A DNA stretch of 64,000 bases, from positions 248,001 to 312,000 of the forward strand of contig VTFK01000070.1 in the NCBI GenBank assembly GCA_009617715.1. The letters are read 5' to 3'. Source of the stretch: Plectrocnemia conspersa. Its lineage: Eukaryota; Arthropoda; Insecta; Trichoptera; Polycentropodidae. Numbering within the stretch: position 1 is the first letter of the stretch; each line of letters opens with the position of its first letter. Below are positions 26,433-39,088 of this stretch, piece after piece. The notes under the pieces are model-generated. The model was given only the letters and a program-made list of their open reading frames with translations, was not told the DNA's origin and searched no databases. A program made the translations under genes and the position numbers.

Positions 26433-26881
26433 AGGTTCTCGTATTGGTATTAATATAGGATCCAGTAAACGGCAAATGATTTTTAACAATGAAATAAAAA
26501 TCTGAAGGCGACAATAGCGTTACCGTCCACGATGTAAATAGCTTTATATAAATACAAAAAAGGGTATGGCAACAGTGAATATAGAAATCGTGCGAAATAC
26601 TCAATATTGCACAATAACCAAAAACTTTCAAAAGCCATTAATAATCAGTCTTTACCATAGCATAAAAAACAAACCCTTGCAAGAGGCAGCTTTATGTGAT
26701 AAGCGTCAACATTTTAAGGATATGATTCCGAAGATAACGCGATTGCTTCTCAACGATTAGACAAAGCACCCTTGAGCAATCGATATAAATTATATAACAC
26801 GTAGTCAAATCACATGAGTAAAAGAATTCGTCAGATCATCAAGATTGTCACTCGACTCTCAAACTTATAAGACCTGCCACC

Positions 26882-27200
26882 AGCACGATAGACGAGTGGT
26901 ATAAGTCTCTGACTATTGACATAAAATTAGACCTGGGTTCGAATCCCATACGAACCTTAGTGTTTTTAAATTTCTATCGTGTCTAAAAGATCGGAATAAG
27001 TGATTATTACATAATTATAATTCCGATCGATCATCACAAATTAGGTATATTTCCTAATCTCACGGATGAATATCGTGGTGATTAATTAAAATCGAGCTAT
27101 GTCGTACATATCTGGTATTGAAACTTCTCTAATAATAAGCTAATACAGCTCATAGAGAATATCTTATATGTATTAAAAATAATAATAAAAAAACTCTGAT
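26882..27200 (+). repeat. tRNA-derived SINE
   Basis: The head contains a pol III A box (tagacgagtgg, 26889-26899) and a perfect B box (ggttcgaatcc, 26936-26946) with a D-arm-like GAC...GTC stem. No acceptor stem can form, so it is not a working tRNA. An unrelated body follows, ending near an A-rich tail (attaaaaataataataaaaaaac, about 27175). That layout is a classical SINE. No target duplication was identified. Confidence 0.6.
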
Positions 27201-27309
27201 ACCCACATCTACCATTCTATATATATGTGGCAAATTATTAGTATTTTTGTAAATTATCACATCGAGCATAAGTATAATTGATTATATTCAAATATACTAC
27301 ATAGTATCG

Positions 27310-27990
27310 TGGGGACTTTTAAACCACTTTCGCCATTAGTCATAATTTAAAGGTCACCATAATGACCACTTGAACAAAGAAAAAAAATCTCCCACACTAC
27401 AAAAAGTATCAATCCATTATGAGTTTTGACCTCACATATCACACAACGGAAGAGAGATCTCAGTACCACAAAATACCAGCATCAACAATAGGATGTATCG
27501 CCGTTAATAAAAAACAACTCTTTTTATGACAAGACGTGTGTCAGAGACAACATGCGTATATTCCCACTATTCTTCAAACTCCCTGGTTACCGATCGACAA
27601 AGTAAGTTTTCTTTTAATGCGTAAACATATTGTAAATATCCTTATTCGCCAGAGCTGTCTCGAACGATCAATATAGTATATGGGACACTTGGTCACATCG
27701 GGAAAGACACCGGCAGAGGCAGATTGTCACGAGAGACATAATCAGATCGCCCAGAGAAAATTACAAGAACCCGACATCAAGACGACAATCCCAGTTACTC
27801 CAGCAGCACTCAGCCGACAAACACGACTCGACACACCAGTGAAGACTCTTTGACTTCCAAGAGCCACATTTCGATATTGTGGTAAATTGTACCTATTAAA
27901 TAAACTGTCATCTTTTCCTGCGATTATTTGGCTGCAAAGTCATACCCTTTCGGCCTCAAAATCCAAAACTACGCAATCAAATCTTTATGC
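27310..27990 (+). mobile_element. Solo LTR of an LTR retrotransposon
   Basis: A block of about 650 bp with raised GC content and no open frame ends with AATAAA at 27899-27904. About 20-80 nt follow that look like an R/U5 region. Its left part repeats at 2620-2760. No gag/pol sequence is adjacent, so it is a solo or truncated LTR. Exact TG/CA boundaries were not resolved. Confidence 0.45.
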
Positions 27991-30900
27991 TTTACTCAAC
28001 CGTTTTCGCTCTGGGGTATTATTAATTAATTTCTTATGAACTATAAGAATATGGATATACATTCATTATATTTAAATAAATCGTATACTTCAAGTATTTT
28101 TCGAACGTGACCAAATAGAAAATTTGTACTGACACCGAGTAAACAAATCGAGTCCGCTCGATTAATCTTCGAACGCTTTATAATATAATATATGGATGTG
28201 CATACGACCAAGACATTGCGCGTTGAATATTCAACGATGAATACATCAATTTCTATAGGACGAAGGTAAAGTTTTCATTTTGGAGAAATTTGCATTTAAC
28301 CGCGGCCATCGGGATATAATGGAGAGCGTGGATTCAGACTAATTGACGCACAACGTCACCTGACTGTTGGTCGACAACTATTTATCTATCTGGATTATCG
28401 ACGAGCATCATTATAGATAACTTTAAAATATATGTACGTAAGTAAGTATGATACATACATACATATATGTAATAGATAAATTATATTATAGTAACTACCA
28501 TATCTATAAGTCGTTTTGATTAATTTTATTAAAGAGCTTCTGAAGTTTTCTTCTTTTAGAAAAAGCAAAATATAAAACGATCAATATAACCAGTCATGAT
28601 ACGAATAAAACTATAATTCATTAAGCAATTACAGGTAACGTGTCCACACGCTGGAACTGCTATTTTTATTTGTCTATGTTTAGTATAGCTATTTTTTATG
28701 ATACGTTTGCATTTGAAGTAACGCATCATAAATTCATCTAATATATGAAAATACTAGAATTTTAACTGTGATTATTGTATCATTCAGTATTCATGAGATA
28801 TTTCAGAAGTACAATTTTTGTGTTATATACATAAAACATACGCATTGATTCAATTGAACTTAATAATTAAATAAAAGTAATACATACATACATATATAGA
28901 AAGTGGACAATTTAAATGAGCAATTTATAAAATAATTATTCTACGAGATGAATTGTTTGTGCAGATTAGATGTGCGAGCATTGGACAGAACAGTGAACAC
29001 TTTATGAATAATTTTATGCAACGAATCGCTTTCTGAAGAAAAATCCGAAGATTTACCTTACATTAATGAACAAACAATTCGTTTTATGGAATGAAGTATG
29101 TATTTTAATGCACATATCTCTCAAAAAAATCTTTGTTATAGAAAGAGTTAAAAATGAATTAAATATGAATGTTGTTATTTGGAATTAAAGAATTCTAAAA
29201 ATAAATATTATTATAAAATAGCGTCAATTATTATATTTTATTAATTTGTATATTATCTCTAATATTTTAGAAAACAATTAAATGACCAGAAAAAAGTTTT
29301 AAGAATTATAGTATTTTATTTACTTTGTTATTATCTTTATACTATGTCCATGGTTTATAATTTAATTTTACAATAATTGATTTGAGGTAAAAACAAGGAT
29401 AAACATATTTTTAACTGACAGTTTTTTTTATAGACGTCAACGACTTATGAGATTTATTTATTTATTTATACGACTTTAAAGTCTTTTAGATATATATGTT
29501 TTTAATAACGTACACATACGATTTATCTTAAATGATTAAAATATTTATAAATAGAAACATTAACACTTAACGCTACGATATAATACTTTAATACAAATTT
29601 CAGTAAAATTATTTTTAATTTTTAGATACTTTCCATTTCTAGAGAAATTGATCCAAATGTAAAATAGAGTACAGTGAACCTTCAGTTTACGAACTTAATT
29701 CGTTCTGTAAAACTGTTCGAAATTCGAAATAATTATTATCATAAGAATCAATGTAAAACGTATTATTTTGTCTAAAGTTCTAATAAAACGGCCCTTTATA
29801 ATTTCTATTTTCAGCCGCGAAACTAACTGTTATTTCTCAGACTCAGTGGCTCCTGTGAATAGTGTCTATGGAATCTGTTCGTAATCTGTTCACAAACAGT
29901 ATATATTTGTATTTGGAAAATCTTTTTGCTGATTATTAATTAATTTCAAAGTATTATACGAGATATTATTATATCTCTAACTGAACTATTTATTGCTTGT
30001 TTAATTGACGGTCACTTTCCATCACATATTTTCTCTCGTAATTTTTAAAAAATGACAACAGCTTATCGTATAATTTGTAGCATTCACATTAAAACATTGA
30101 CTCATGATTAATTTAATCGGGGCGAACAAATCATCGTTAAAGACTTAATAATATAATCATTCTAAAGTCATTGATCTTTACTTTTTTTGCCCGTCAAACG
30201 TTCAAGAAAGTCGAAATAAAATGTTTGTTAATCGGTCATAAAACATATATTGTCAAACAATGTTTTCGGAATGTAAATTGGAAATGTCCCTTATCGTACT
30301 ACCTGCTCTAAACGCAGCTGTGAATTTAGCAGATAATTTTTTTAAATAATTGTCTTCAAAATTGCAGTGTTTGTAAACCATTTGAAAACATTCGTATAAA
30401 TTATTTTAAAAAAATGTTTTATAAGAATACTAGAAAAATGAGAAATCGTCATTCTGCAGAAGAAACATTTTCAACCGATTTTTACATACCAACTATAATA
30501 CTTCTATTGCGATGCTTACTAGCTTGGTACACACACATTCAAAAAAATAAAAATCTCTTCGTTAAAAGTAAAAAACGTTTCTATTATCTATGAAACTAAT
30601 TTTTTAAAAGATTGTATTTTGTTATATTTTATAAAGTTTACTCGGTAAATCTTCTGTTGTAACATGACAGGCGTTAACCCAATGTGTTACAACAGGGTAA
30701 ACACAATCAACAGCTACTAAGTAAGAGACAACAGACAAACCAAATTTTATAAATCAGTCACTATATATTATATTATTTATCAACTATTATAACAGCTAAC
30801 AGTCAGTATTTACGACTTTATTTTAATTATTCAACACGATATTCATCCGAAGAATTAGGAAAATATAGGAAAGCTAATTCTAATCTTAAACACGATAGAA

Positions 30901-31297
30901 AATGAATAACTTGAGGCATTATAAAAAATTAATTCGAACCATGTTGGTATTTATAAAATTTCAGACAAATTATGTATTATTTTGCGAACAAAGTTATTTT
31001 AAATATTTTATTGTAATTTCAACTAAAATATGATTATCACACATGTCACGCATCACGCGTTTTCGAGCGACGCGACGGTTCAATCTGTAACCGTTTAGTT
31101 ACAATTACCCAAACTAAATAAAACGTGTTTTGTTGGGTAAAGAAATATTTTTCTTTAAAGAAAAACGTGCGTGTGCAAAGATAGTGAAATTTAAACAACA
31201 AACACACGCGATCATATCTACGACGATTGATAACGTCCCGCAAAGGTAATATAAGGTAAAACGCGATAAAAGTAATAAATAAACAAAAAGTACTCAC
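27991..31297. other. Presumed intron of the minus-strand gene
   Basis: AT-rich, with microsatellite-like acatacatatgt tracts near 28440 and 28880. No exon, transposase or RNA gene was recognised. Confidence 0.5.
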
Positions 31298-31334
31298 AGG
31301 CTGCAGTCATGGATTGTTGATTCTGAACATATCT
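31298..31334 (-). CDS. Micro-exon, 37 nt, probably common to both isoforms
   Basis: An ATTACAG acceptor (AG at 31336-31335) and a CCT/GTGAGTAC donor bound 37 nt encoding RYVQNQQSMTAA plus one base. It is in phase with both possible upstream exons (37573 and 32075). An alternative acceptor two bases further on would give a different frame and is less likely. No further minus-strand exon was found between here and the left end of the window, so the next exon must lie beyond it or be too small to see. Confidence 0.5.
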
Positions 31335-32074
31335 CTGTAATAAAAAAGAAAAGAAAATATATTTATCGCTTAAAATATTTTACTAAACTTTGCGTTTACA
31401 TCATATCCGTGAACGATTGGTTATCTTACATCGTTACAAGATACGTATTATACATTGGTTCTGTATTATGATAATTTTATATAAATGTAATCAATCAACT
31501 GTAATTTTTATCATTACTAGTTTTTTATTCCACTCTAATATTATATACCATACCTAGACTACGTTTTGTAATTTTTACGACAATGTATGTACATGTCACA
31601 AAATCTACTAAATACACGAATATTGAGAATAAGTAAAAAAAAACAACCCAAAAGAGCACAATGTCGAACGTAATTTACAACGCAAACACTTTTGGTTAGC
31701 ACAACCCAGAAGAATATCGCAAGAACGAGAAGAAAAATGTTATAAAATAGACGCATTTCGACGCAATATTATTTTTATGCTGTATTTTTTTAAGAACATG
31801 GTCTTCATTTGAAACCAAACACGACATACACATATAAATCCATGTTTTACTTTATATGATATATTATATTATATAACAACTAATATGAAATAAGATGTAT
31901 TTAAAAGATTATTTATTATATCTTATTACTTTTTGATATTTACAATATTTTATCACTATTCATTTATATATATGTACACACACAAATTTGGGTAAAATAA
32001 TTCTTTAAAAATTATGATCGTCAATTCACTATTATTTGAGTGAATATTCTTCACTTCACTTTCCAAATTCATAC

Positions 32075-32215
32075 CTGCTGAAGAAGCAGGGTCCTTACGC
32101 CGCTGATCTCCAGCGCGCGAGGATCCAGCGACCTGCTCCTCGGCTTGTCGAACTTTTTAGAAAATTGATCCTGTTTCTTGCCCGGTTTCGTTATCCATTT
32201 GAAGTAAGCAGCCAT
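32075..32215 (-). CDS. Alternative first coding exon (short isoform), 47 residues
   Basis: The sequence gccaccATGgctgc at 32215 is a near-ideal eukaryotic start context. The frame also runs open upstream to about 32254, but the ATG in the Kozak context is the natural start. The exon ends 141 nt later at a CAG/GTATGA donor, phase 0. The peptide begins MAAYFKWITKPGKKQDQ, is rich in lysine and arginine, includes KPRSRSLDPRALEIS and ends RTLLLQQ. GC content is much higher than in the flanks, fitting a promoter-proximal exon. Because its donor phase equals that of the exon at 37573, both can join the exon at 31334, so I read it as the start of a shorter isoform made from an internal promoter. It could also be the first exon of a separate downstream gene. 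Confidence 0.7.
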
Positions 32216-33064
32216 GGTGGCTGATGACGAAGACGAAGCAGGCGCGTCGGCCAAGAGCAGCCATCACAATGGCAGGCGCTGGTTAAGTGCGTTAAAAATT
32301 CGCTAATAGCCGGCAGATGATCCAGAGGTAGCCAAGTGCTCCAGCGGATGTAGGATGTCGGATGCTAATACAGGCAACTTATCACAATTTCATAACCAAA
32401 GAATATTGGAAATATAGTGTACGTATTAGAGGCAATGTAGCGGAAATACGAATAAACGAGATAATGGAGACGATGATACATCACGGTGAATATTTAAATT
32501 GATCAGAGAAACGAATATTATGGGTTGACGAAAATATTTGTTCTTAAATCTTCAATACGCCCAACAATAATATTTCACTCTTTCGAATTTCCCGTAATAT
32601 GAAGACAAGACATGAATAATCCTTATTAGTCGCTTTTTTCTCTTCTGATATTTTGTTTATGATTTGTTTTTGATCTATAGCACTTCAGTGATTGACAGAC
32701 TGGACCTCTTTTCTGTCCAATATCTTAAAGGATTCGATTTTTTTACTACATTTAAATTAAGTAAATATCAAAAACTAATTATAATTCATTATTATTTTGT
32801 GGTTGAAATACTGCAACCCATGAAAACAATAATAGCAACGCGAAAATTAATACACACAACTGTCATATCTACGATAAAGTCAATTTGCACGTAGCCGACA
32901 AGTTTAATAAGCAAGTAATAATCTAACCCCGCGAGTTGTTAAATTGTTGATCGCCTCTGAGCTTCCACCGTTGAGTGCTAGTGGTTCAGTTTACACATTC
33001 AATTGCAGTTCAAATATACACATCCAATTTTTAACTGTATACAATTTTCATCTATTGTATAGTA

Positions 33065-34321
33065 CAGAGGTAGCCAAACCGCGGCTCTTGGGGTATGTAC
33101 GTGCGGCTATTTTTTTGCTAAATTCACAATTTTTACAAAAAACTTAAGCAAATTCACAATTTTTCTGAATTTCAAAATCAAAGCATAAACTCCGTATTAC
33201 CGTTATTTCCTAAAAAAACAATGAAAGATAGAACTGTTAAATTGTCTTTAAATGTAACCTACCAACAAGTCGAAAATGTAAAATTGGCTTATATTTTATC
33301 AATTGTTGTAGATGAGTATTGCGACATAAACTACACAGCTCAAGTTTCCCTTTTTATGCGCTATGTAACATCTGGAAGCCCTATAGAACTTTTGGGATTA
33401 TTGCTACTTACAGCAAAAGCCGTAACTGAATGCATTGAAAAAAATCACCTTCCATTAAATAAAATTGTGTTAATTGCAACCGATGGGGCAAAAATATGTA
33501 AGGTGTGAATAAATTATTTGTCTCAATTTTAAAAGAAAAACATAAACACGAAGTACTAATGTTTCATTGTATGATTTTAACAAGAAGCGCTTTGTGAACA
33601 GACATTTCCAGAAAAAATTGTAAAAGTTATGGAATTGGTAGTTAAGATTACCAACAACATTGTGGCAAAAGCGCTCCACCGTCGTCAATGTAAAGAGTTA
33701 AGTGAAATAGATAGCAAATATCAAGACATTCTCTTTCACAACAAAGTGCGTTGGCTTTCAAGTAGTGAAGTTTTAAAGCCTTTTGCTTCTTGTTTAAACG
33801 AAATTAAGAAAACGATGTACAATATTCAGAATTAACAGATGATCAGTGGTAGCAAAAATTACATTTCATGGTAGATATCACATCACAACAAAATTTTTCT
33901 CAATCACAAATTACAAGGGATAGGAAACACTACGTTTTCAATGATCGAAGAAGTGATCTCATTCGAAAATAAATTGTTCCTTTTCGCTAAAGATTAAGAG
34001 AAGTGATCCTTGATTCATTTCGAAGAATTGTATAATAATTCCCTCATTAGCACTGATTATTTTAGGAGAGCAATATTAAATATGAGGGAATCTTTTGTGC
34101 GGAGATTTCAAGAATTTAAAAATATTAAATAAACCCTAGTACTTGTTTTAAATCCCTCATTGGAAATTTTTCTATAATTAATAAACAAGCAATTAAAACT
34201 TATAATTAATTCTCTTAAATAAATCGTATTTGTAAAAATATATGTATGGCTCTCGAAAAATTTGTAAGACGTTGTGCTTTTCATATTTAGCTCCTTTGGT
34301 CCAGGAGTTTGGCGACCCCTG
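33065..34321 (+). mobile_element. hAT transposon, 1.26 kb, degraded (GTF2IRD2/ZBED-like transposase)
   Basis: Terminal repeats are CAGAGGTAGCCAAAC and, as the inverse of the right end, CAGGGGTCGCCAAAC. The 8-bp target duplication is gtatagta (33057-33064) and gtatagca (34322-34329). Inside are broken transposase frames: one from 33221 with LSIVVDEYCDINYTAQVSLF and KIVLIATDGAK, and one from 33629 with VVKITNNIVAKALHRRQCKE and VRWLSSSEVL. These match the conserved order (DEStD..TAQL; TDGA; VRWLSRG) of the hAT family that gave rise to GTF2IRD2 and ZBED genes. Its usual zinc finger is missing, the C-terminal dimerisation part is unrecognisable, and stops and frameshifts disrupt it. Confidence 0.9.
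33221..33835 (+). pseudogene. hAT transposase pseudogene
   Basis: Two open pieces of 95 and 68 codons in different frames cover the catalytic-domain start (Asp in VVDEYCD, TDGAK) and the RW motif (VRWLSS). A frameshift near 33500 and missing flanking domains make it nonfunctional. It lies inside the hAT element at 33065-34321. Confidence 0.8.
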
Positions 34322-34329
34322 GTATAGCA

Positions 34330-35209
34330 GATATATATTATAGATATGTAAATTTATAATGATAATAATTATTTCAGATCATGTTTTTCTAGACATTCCT
34401 AATTTCTTCAGAACATGTTTATTTATGAAAGCAATGATAAAAAATATACATTATATAATAATGTATATTCTGAAAACTAATCCCTAGTATGTATAATACC
34501 ATAAAAGTCAATGCCCTTTTAAAGAATTAGAGTGTTTATATTACCAGTTTTTAGTACAATTGGTTCAAACTGCCGTTCTAGTTGATAATCTTTACATGGG
34601 ACAAAATGTACAAGATAAAAATGTTGAATATCAACATGGATCTTTATCAGAGATATTTTAAGTTAGCAAAGAAAGGTAAAACTTTGCCTTGGTAATGTTG
34701 TTAACCTTATGGGTATGAAATCTTATCTTCTTTGCTATCAAAAGATCAGCAATAAACAGATAAATATAGAATCGAACATTAATTCATTAAAATAATTAAT
34801 CAATAGTCTACATGGAAAGTTCTTATTGAAAGACTAATGGTTAGTTCGAGTTCAATATATGAAGTCTGAAATAGCACCAGTTGCAAATTCTGTTTTTAAT
34901 ATACAACAACTGTAATTGCTGTTTACTTGATAATGTGAAGTAAAGTGAGCGAGTTTCGATCTTATTCATAAAATATTGCAATATTTTAATTTATTTTTAA
35001 CACATAAAATAATAAATAAGATACAATAAGAAAAATATTTTTTATAAACATGTGTGATAATTGTAGTAACTATAGTTTTAAATTCATTGCGCATACATAA
35101 TAAAATATGTATATACATATGATATTTTTTAAAGATTTTGATATATTTTTTTAATATGAACTACTAAGGTACACTAAAAGGAATGAAAATAATTTTTATT
35201 TAAATATTT
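34330..35209. other. Presumed intron, AT-rich
   Basis: Nothing recognised between the hAT element and the piggyBac-like scrap. Confidence 0.5.
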
Positions 35210-35780
35210 TATTTATTTATTTTATCATTTGCAAACTTAGCAGGAAAATGCCTTATGCCTATGGGCATTCCATCGACAACGGGAAAACCTGTTGCATTTT
35301 CTAGCTGCTTTTGTTCACGTGAATCCAACAAATCTCATTCATTAATGCCTTCTAAATCTCATTTTTTTTTTTCTTTTCGCTAGATAACAGGATTGCCACA
35401 TCCAAAACTACCACTTGCAGGCACTCTTCACAGCCCATGCAATCTTTATTTTGGGCAAGCCAAAACAATTCTTTAAGGCTGAGTCCCACTCACGTTCTGA
35501 TGTTTCAGAACCAATTCTCTTTCTTCTTAGCAACTGTTTGCTTTCTATTTTATCCTTCATTATTACGTATAGAAGGCTACATATTATATGGCAAAAATAT
35601 TCAAGTTTTCGACGCCTTTAACTAAGAAGCTCTCTATTTTAATGAAGAAGTTGGAGGACAATTTTGTTCTTCACACGTTGCTTCTAGATCATCAGTATTC
35701 TCTGGTAATACGACATCTCAATCCCCTTCATGCTTGTTACTAGAAGTGTCCACTTTGTCGTGAACGTTGGACCAAAAGTC
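35210..35780 (-). mobile_element. Possible piggyBac-like remnant
   Basis: On the minus strand, short broken frames read LPENTDDLEATCEEQNCPP and then ETSEREWDSALKNCFGLPK, with stops between. The acidic N-terminal style resembles piggyBac transposases, but no catalytic motif is visible. A related stretch (tgcattttctagctgctttt / tgcatttttctacctgctct) is found again at 38800-38880. The family assignment is weak. Confidence 0.25.
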
Positions 35781-36268
35781 CGTGGAACTTTTGTCGTGAG
35801 ACGGGTATAATAAATATGTACATATGTTTATGTAGTTTATGCTTTACGAAGAATAAACAATTTTATAAATAGGATCAAGTGTGGGCTGATTAAATCGGCC
35901 CATGGCACTAAAAGGCGTAAAATTGACAGTAACTACAAGATAAACAAGGATTGAAGGCCTTAAAATTGTGATGTTTGAGAAAGATGCTGTGAATAACAAT
36001 GGTGAGCAATCTATAATTAAGAACCCCAATCGAAAACGGAATGTCGACAATATCTTAAAGAAGATACTCCATTTTAGAACACATTTCAAGGAGAGAACCT
36101 TATGGCTAGAAAACCTCAAAGGATGAAATTAAACTTTTTTTTTTAATTTTCGCAGCATAATCATTACAGCTTCGATAACAATAAGCATGGCTATTTAAAA
36201 ATCAGCCACCATTGGGTGATTTAAACAAGATATTCATCCAATCCGCCACTAAATTAAAAGTATTGTAT

Positions 36269-36795
36269 GGAGTGATACAATTCCAGTTTCCTATGTTGGG
36301 AGCACTGTAAATCAGACAGCTGTCAATAATCACACGTGTTCAAAGTGTCAAATGTTAGTTTGCAACAACACATTTACGAAATGGATCGCTTAACCGTTCA
36401 ATTGTTCTGCAGAAATAACAATTCTGTTCGAACTGTGTATCGAAATTTACGGAAAGATTATGAGCAAAATCATTGTCCGCATGAGCGAACAATTCGCAAC
36501 ATAGTGAAAAAAGTTACTTTAAGAGTCTTGTCTACAGTGGCAAACACGAAATGTCAGAGCGCCTAAAAACCAACATCCGCCAAGTTTTAGCCAAGATACC
36601 GCCCAAAATGTACGAAAAGTCATCGAAAGGATTAGTTACTGCAAAAGGTCCAGAGACGGGCATTTAATTGATATTATTTTCTATAATTAATGAAATACAT
36701 TAAATGTTCGATCAATAAAAAAATTCGAGGATACCCTTAAATTTGAGGGTTTTAAAAAAAAAAGGTTCGGAAACTGATGTTGGATCACCATTCAT
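36269..36795 (+). mobile_element. Mariner deletion derivative, 0.5 kb
   Basis: The right end aggttcggaaactgatgttg plus gatcacc, and the inexact inverse at the left (gtgatacaattccagtttcc), form terminal repeats. The interior encodes transposase N-terminal sequence (VQLFCRNNNSVRTVYRNLRK, HCPHERTIRNIVKK). It then jumps to the C-terminal end (RLKTNIRQVLAKIPPKMYEK, RDGHLIDIIF), so the DDE core is missing. The right-end sequence recurs at 46280-46480. Confidence 0.75.
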
Positions 36796-37572
36796 TAATT
36801 TCAAGATACTAATATGGTAAACATGTTCAATTTCTTTTAAAATCGTCACATATTCACCAATATACTATATATCTTGCCGTCAAAGGTGATAGAACAATTT
36901 TCATTAAGTTCAAAATTATTATACAAAAGAAACAAATGGGAAGGATCAAGATATGTCGAATAGGGATACAGCAATAACTTTAAATTTATTTTACAGCATT
37001 AGTTACAAAGCGCTTGCTAGACTATCTTGATCGTGTTTCAATTGCAATTGACAAAATGATGGATTTGTTATTTGATAGTAATTTAACAGAAATATACCTT
37101 CAAAATCCCATATAGCATATCAATATGTCACATGGATGCCATCTACCTCCAGTTTGTCATTCTGGTGGATATTTTTTAATTACAAATCTGACCATCATGA
37201 CTTGACTTGGTAAATCATTTTTTCACATTCCTCAGTACATTAGTCTTCTCTGTACACATCACAAATATTTTTACATGTGAGATTCACTTACATCCTGATA
37301 TCTATTTTTGCCATAACTTTGCCGATCTATAGAAATTGGGCAATGGATAATTCCAAACTTATAGCAAAAAATTACCAAACTTGAACCCCGAGTTTATATC
37401 TTAAACTTTTTAAAACGATAGTGTTTATGGCACTGTTATATTTTAAAAAACATATAATAATACATGTACATTTATGCCAATATATGCAAACTTGAAAATT
37501 TCTAGGACTAGCCATTCCTCGGCAATCCGCACCAGATACGTATTCTAATATATAAAATCGTTATATATATAC

Positions 37573-37695
37573 CCGTGAACGTTGCTCGGGTGATTCCTGC
37601 GGTAGGTTGGACTGCTTTCCTCTAAATATGTCCATAACCCTGTTCATGGGATTGGCCCGCCTCGGTGAAGCTCCAGCCGTGACCGTGTGGTAATA
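37573..37695 (-). CDS. Internal coding exon, 123 nt, SPRRANPMNRVMDIFR motif
   Basis: This exon has 41 codons and is symmetrical in phase 0, with a TTTCAG acceptor and a CGG/GTATAT donor. It encodes YYHTVTAGASPRRANPMNRV followed by MDIFRGKQSN and a proline/glutamate-rich tail. The SPRR...DIFR pattern repeats the theme of the exon at 42138. It recalls AMPK gamma N-terminal extensions, which carry a similar phosphorylatable SPRR segment. Its phase-0 end fits the 37-nt exon at 31334. Being a long isoform of an AMPK gamma gene is my best guess. Any large scaffold or signalling protein with a basic disordered N-terminus remains possible. Confidence 0.75.
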
Positions 37696-37805
37696 CTGAA
37701 ACATTAAAAACATATATTTTAGAAAGATAGCTACATTTAAATATATTAAAAACTGTATTAGACAATTTTAATCTATTTTTAAAAAGAATTCGTTTTAATA
37801 CAAAC

Positions 37806-37877
37806 CTTAACATCGCTGCCGCCAACATGGGGATGTGCAGATCCATCTTTGGGTGAAAGCCGATTAGTACCTTTGTT
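37806..37877 (-). CDS. Internal coding exon, 72 nt
   Basis: The exon is exactly 24 codons, phase 0 at both ends, with a TTTTCAG acceptor (AG at 37879-37878) and an AAG/GTTTGT donor. The peptide runs from NKGTNRLSPKDGS to GGSDVK. Being in-frame and symmetrical, it could be skipped as a cassette exon without changing the frame. It sits 110 nt upstream of the next exon, while more than 4 kb of transposon-filled intron separates it from the exon at 42138. Confidence 0.7.
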
Positions 37878-38142
37878 CTGAAAAATTTTAAATATAGATG
37901 ATGGTAAATATTATGATGATACAAACAGTATACTGTATTTTATTATTATTTATATTTTATATATTTGAGCAACTAATGCTTCAAAGTTAAAGTTAATTAA
38001 AGTTACTAGCTATTTAAAATAGTGTTCTGTGTATTTTGAATTTTAATTTAATTTTATATTTTCATAATCATATTTAATAAAAAAAATTACCCTATAAATA
38101 CCATTTGTAAATAATGAAAAAAAATTAATCTTGAACCATTGA

Positions 38143-38175
38143 TCAACCACCCCTAGGGCAACAACCCCCTAAAGA
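38143..38175. mobile_element. LTR end fragment shared with the LTR at 50.5 kb
   Basis: TCAACCACCCCTAGGG is identical at 38143-38158 and 51090-51105. It is followed in both by a similar ac(g)cacccc/ccctaaa stretch. This is a short scrap of the same LTR 3' end. Confidence 0.45.
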
Positions 38176-38203
38176 ACTCTATGTTTTTGATGATATGCCG
38201 TTG

Positions 38204-38788
38204 TTAACACTTTGAGGAGTATCGCCGTCAATGTACGGCAGTCGATCTATTACTACTTTTTGAGGTACCCCAGATGTTTATAAATTTACACATAATATAA
38301 TTGTTATATATTTACATATATAACTGAAGCAATAATAAACATTAAAATTATACAGTATTTTTTTAATTTAAATTATTGTAAATGATTTCCATAGAACATA
38401 ATACCAATAAATTAAAAAGTATGAGTTAAATTAACATTATATTAATTTTTTGAAAAAATATTAAAAGCCTCTACTAATATAAAAAAATACACTAAAGTCA
38501 AATAATATATAATAAATATGTATAATAAATTAACAAAATTGAATAATAAAAAAATGTTAAGATAAATTATTAAAACATACTAATACAAAAAAGTAGTAAA
38601 ATAAATCAAAGCAATAAAACGTTGAGAATCACTGATTATTTTTATTATTTACTATAAATGAAATATTAAATAATGATACATATATAACAAAAATAATTAT
38701 GGAAAAATACATAAAATTAACTCATTCCCAGGTGTATACTAACAAATTAACAAATGTTTATAAATTAATTCACTATTCAAAGGGTTAA
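38204..38788. mobile_element. piggyBac-like MITE, 585 bp
   Basis: The element is flanked by TTAA on both sides. The ends read TTAACACTTTGAGGAG and, inverted, TTAACCCTTTGAATAG. The interior is very AT-rich and noncoding. The right part contains a stretch related to 35290-35360. Confidence 0.4.
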
Positions 38789-38941
38789 GATCAAACTTCA
38801 TGCATTTTTCTACCTGCTCTTGTTCAAATAAGTCAAGTAACAAATTTCATTAATGACTTTCTAAATCTTTATTTTTTCTTGACAAGTTAATGGAATTTTT
38901 TTATCAGCGAAGGTATAATGTATAAGTTTTGGCAGCCGGTC

Positions 38942-39088
38942 AAAAGAGCGTGCGTCAAATGAGCGCTGCATTATAAGCGCTGCGTCATAAGAGCGTTTAC
39001 TAAAGTAGCGCTGTAACAAAATAGCGTGCGTCAAATGGGCAGACAGTCATATGAGCGTTTGACAAAAGAGAGCATGTCATAAAAGCGC
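38942..39088. repeat. Degenerate tandem array of about ten 14-16 nt units
   Basis: Successive units start at 38942, 38957, 38973, 38987, 39002, 39018, 39033, 39049, 39064 and 39079. They share AWAWGAGCG followed by 3-4 variable bases and GTC or a similar ending. Spacing is remarkably constant although the sequence has drifted. The right arm keeps the corresponding units in inverse order (about 40500-40597). Confidence 0.75.

Noticed and set aside
26880..26960. Functional tRNA gene
   Set aside because: A and B boxes are present, but the 5' and 3' acceptor strands do not pair and the anticodon arm is irregular. A SINE head fits better.
38942..39088. CRISPR-like array
   Set aside because: The units are contiguous 14-16 nt degenerate repeats without spacers, in a eukaryotic foldback element.
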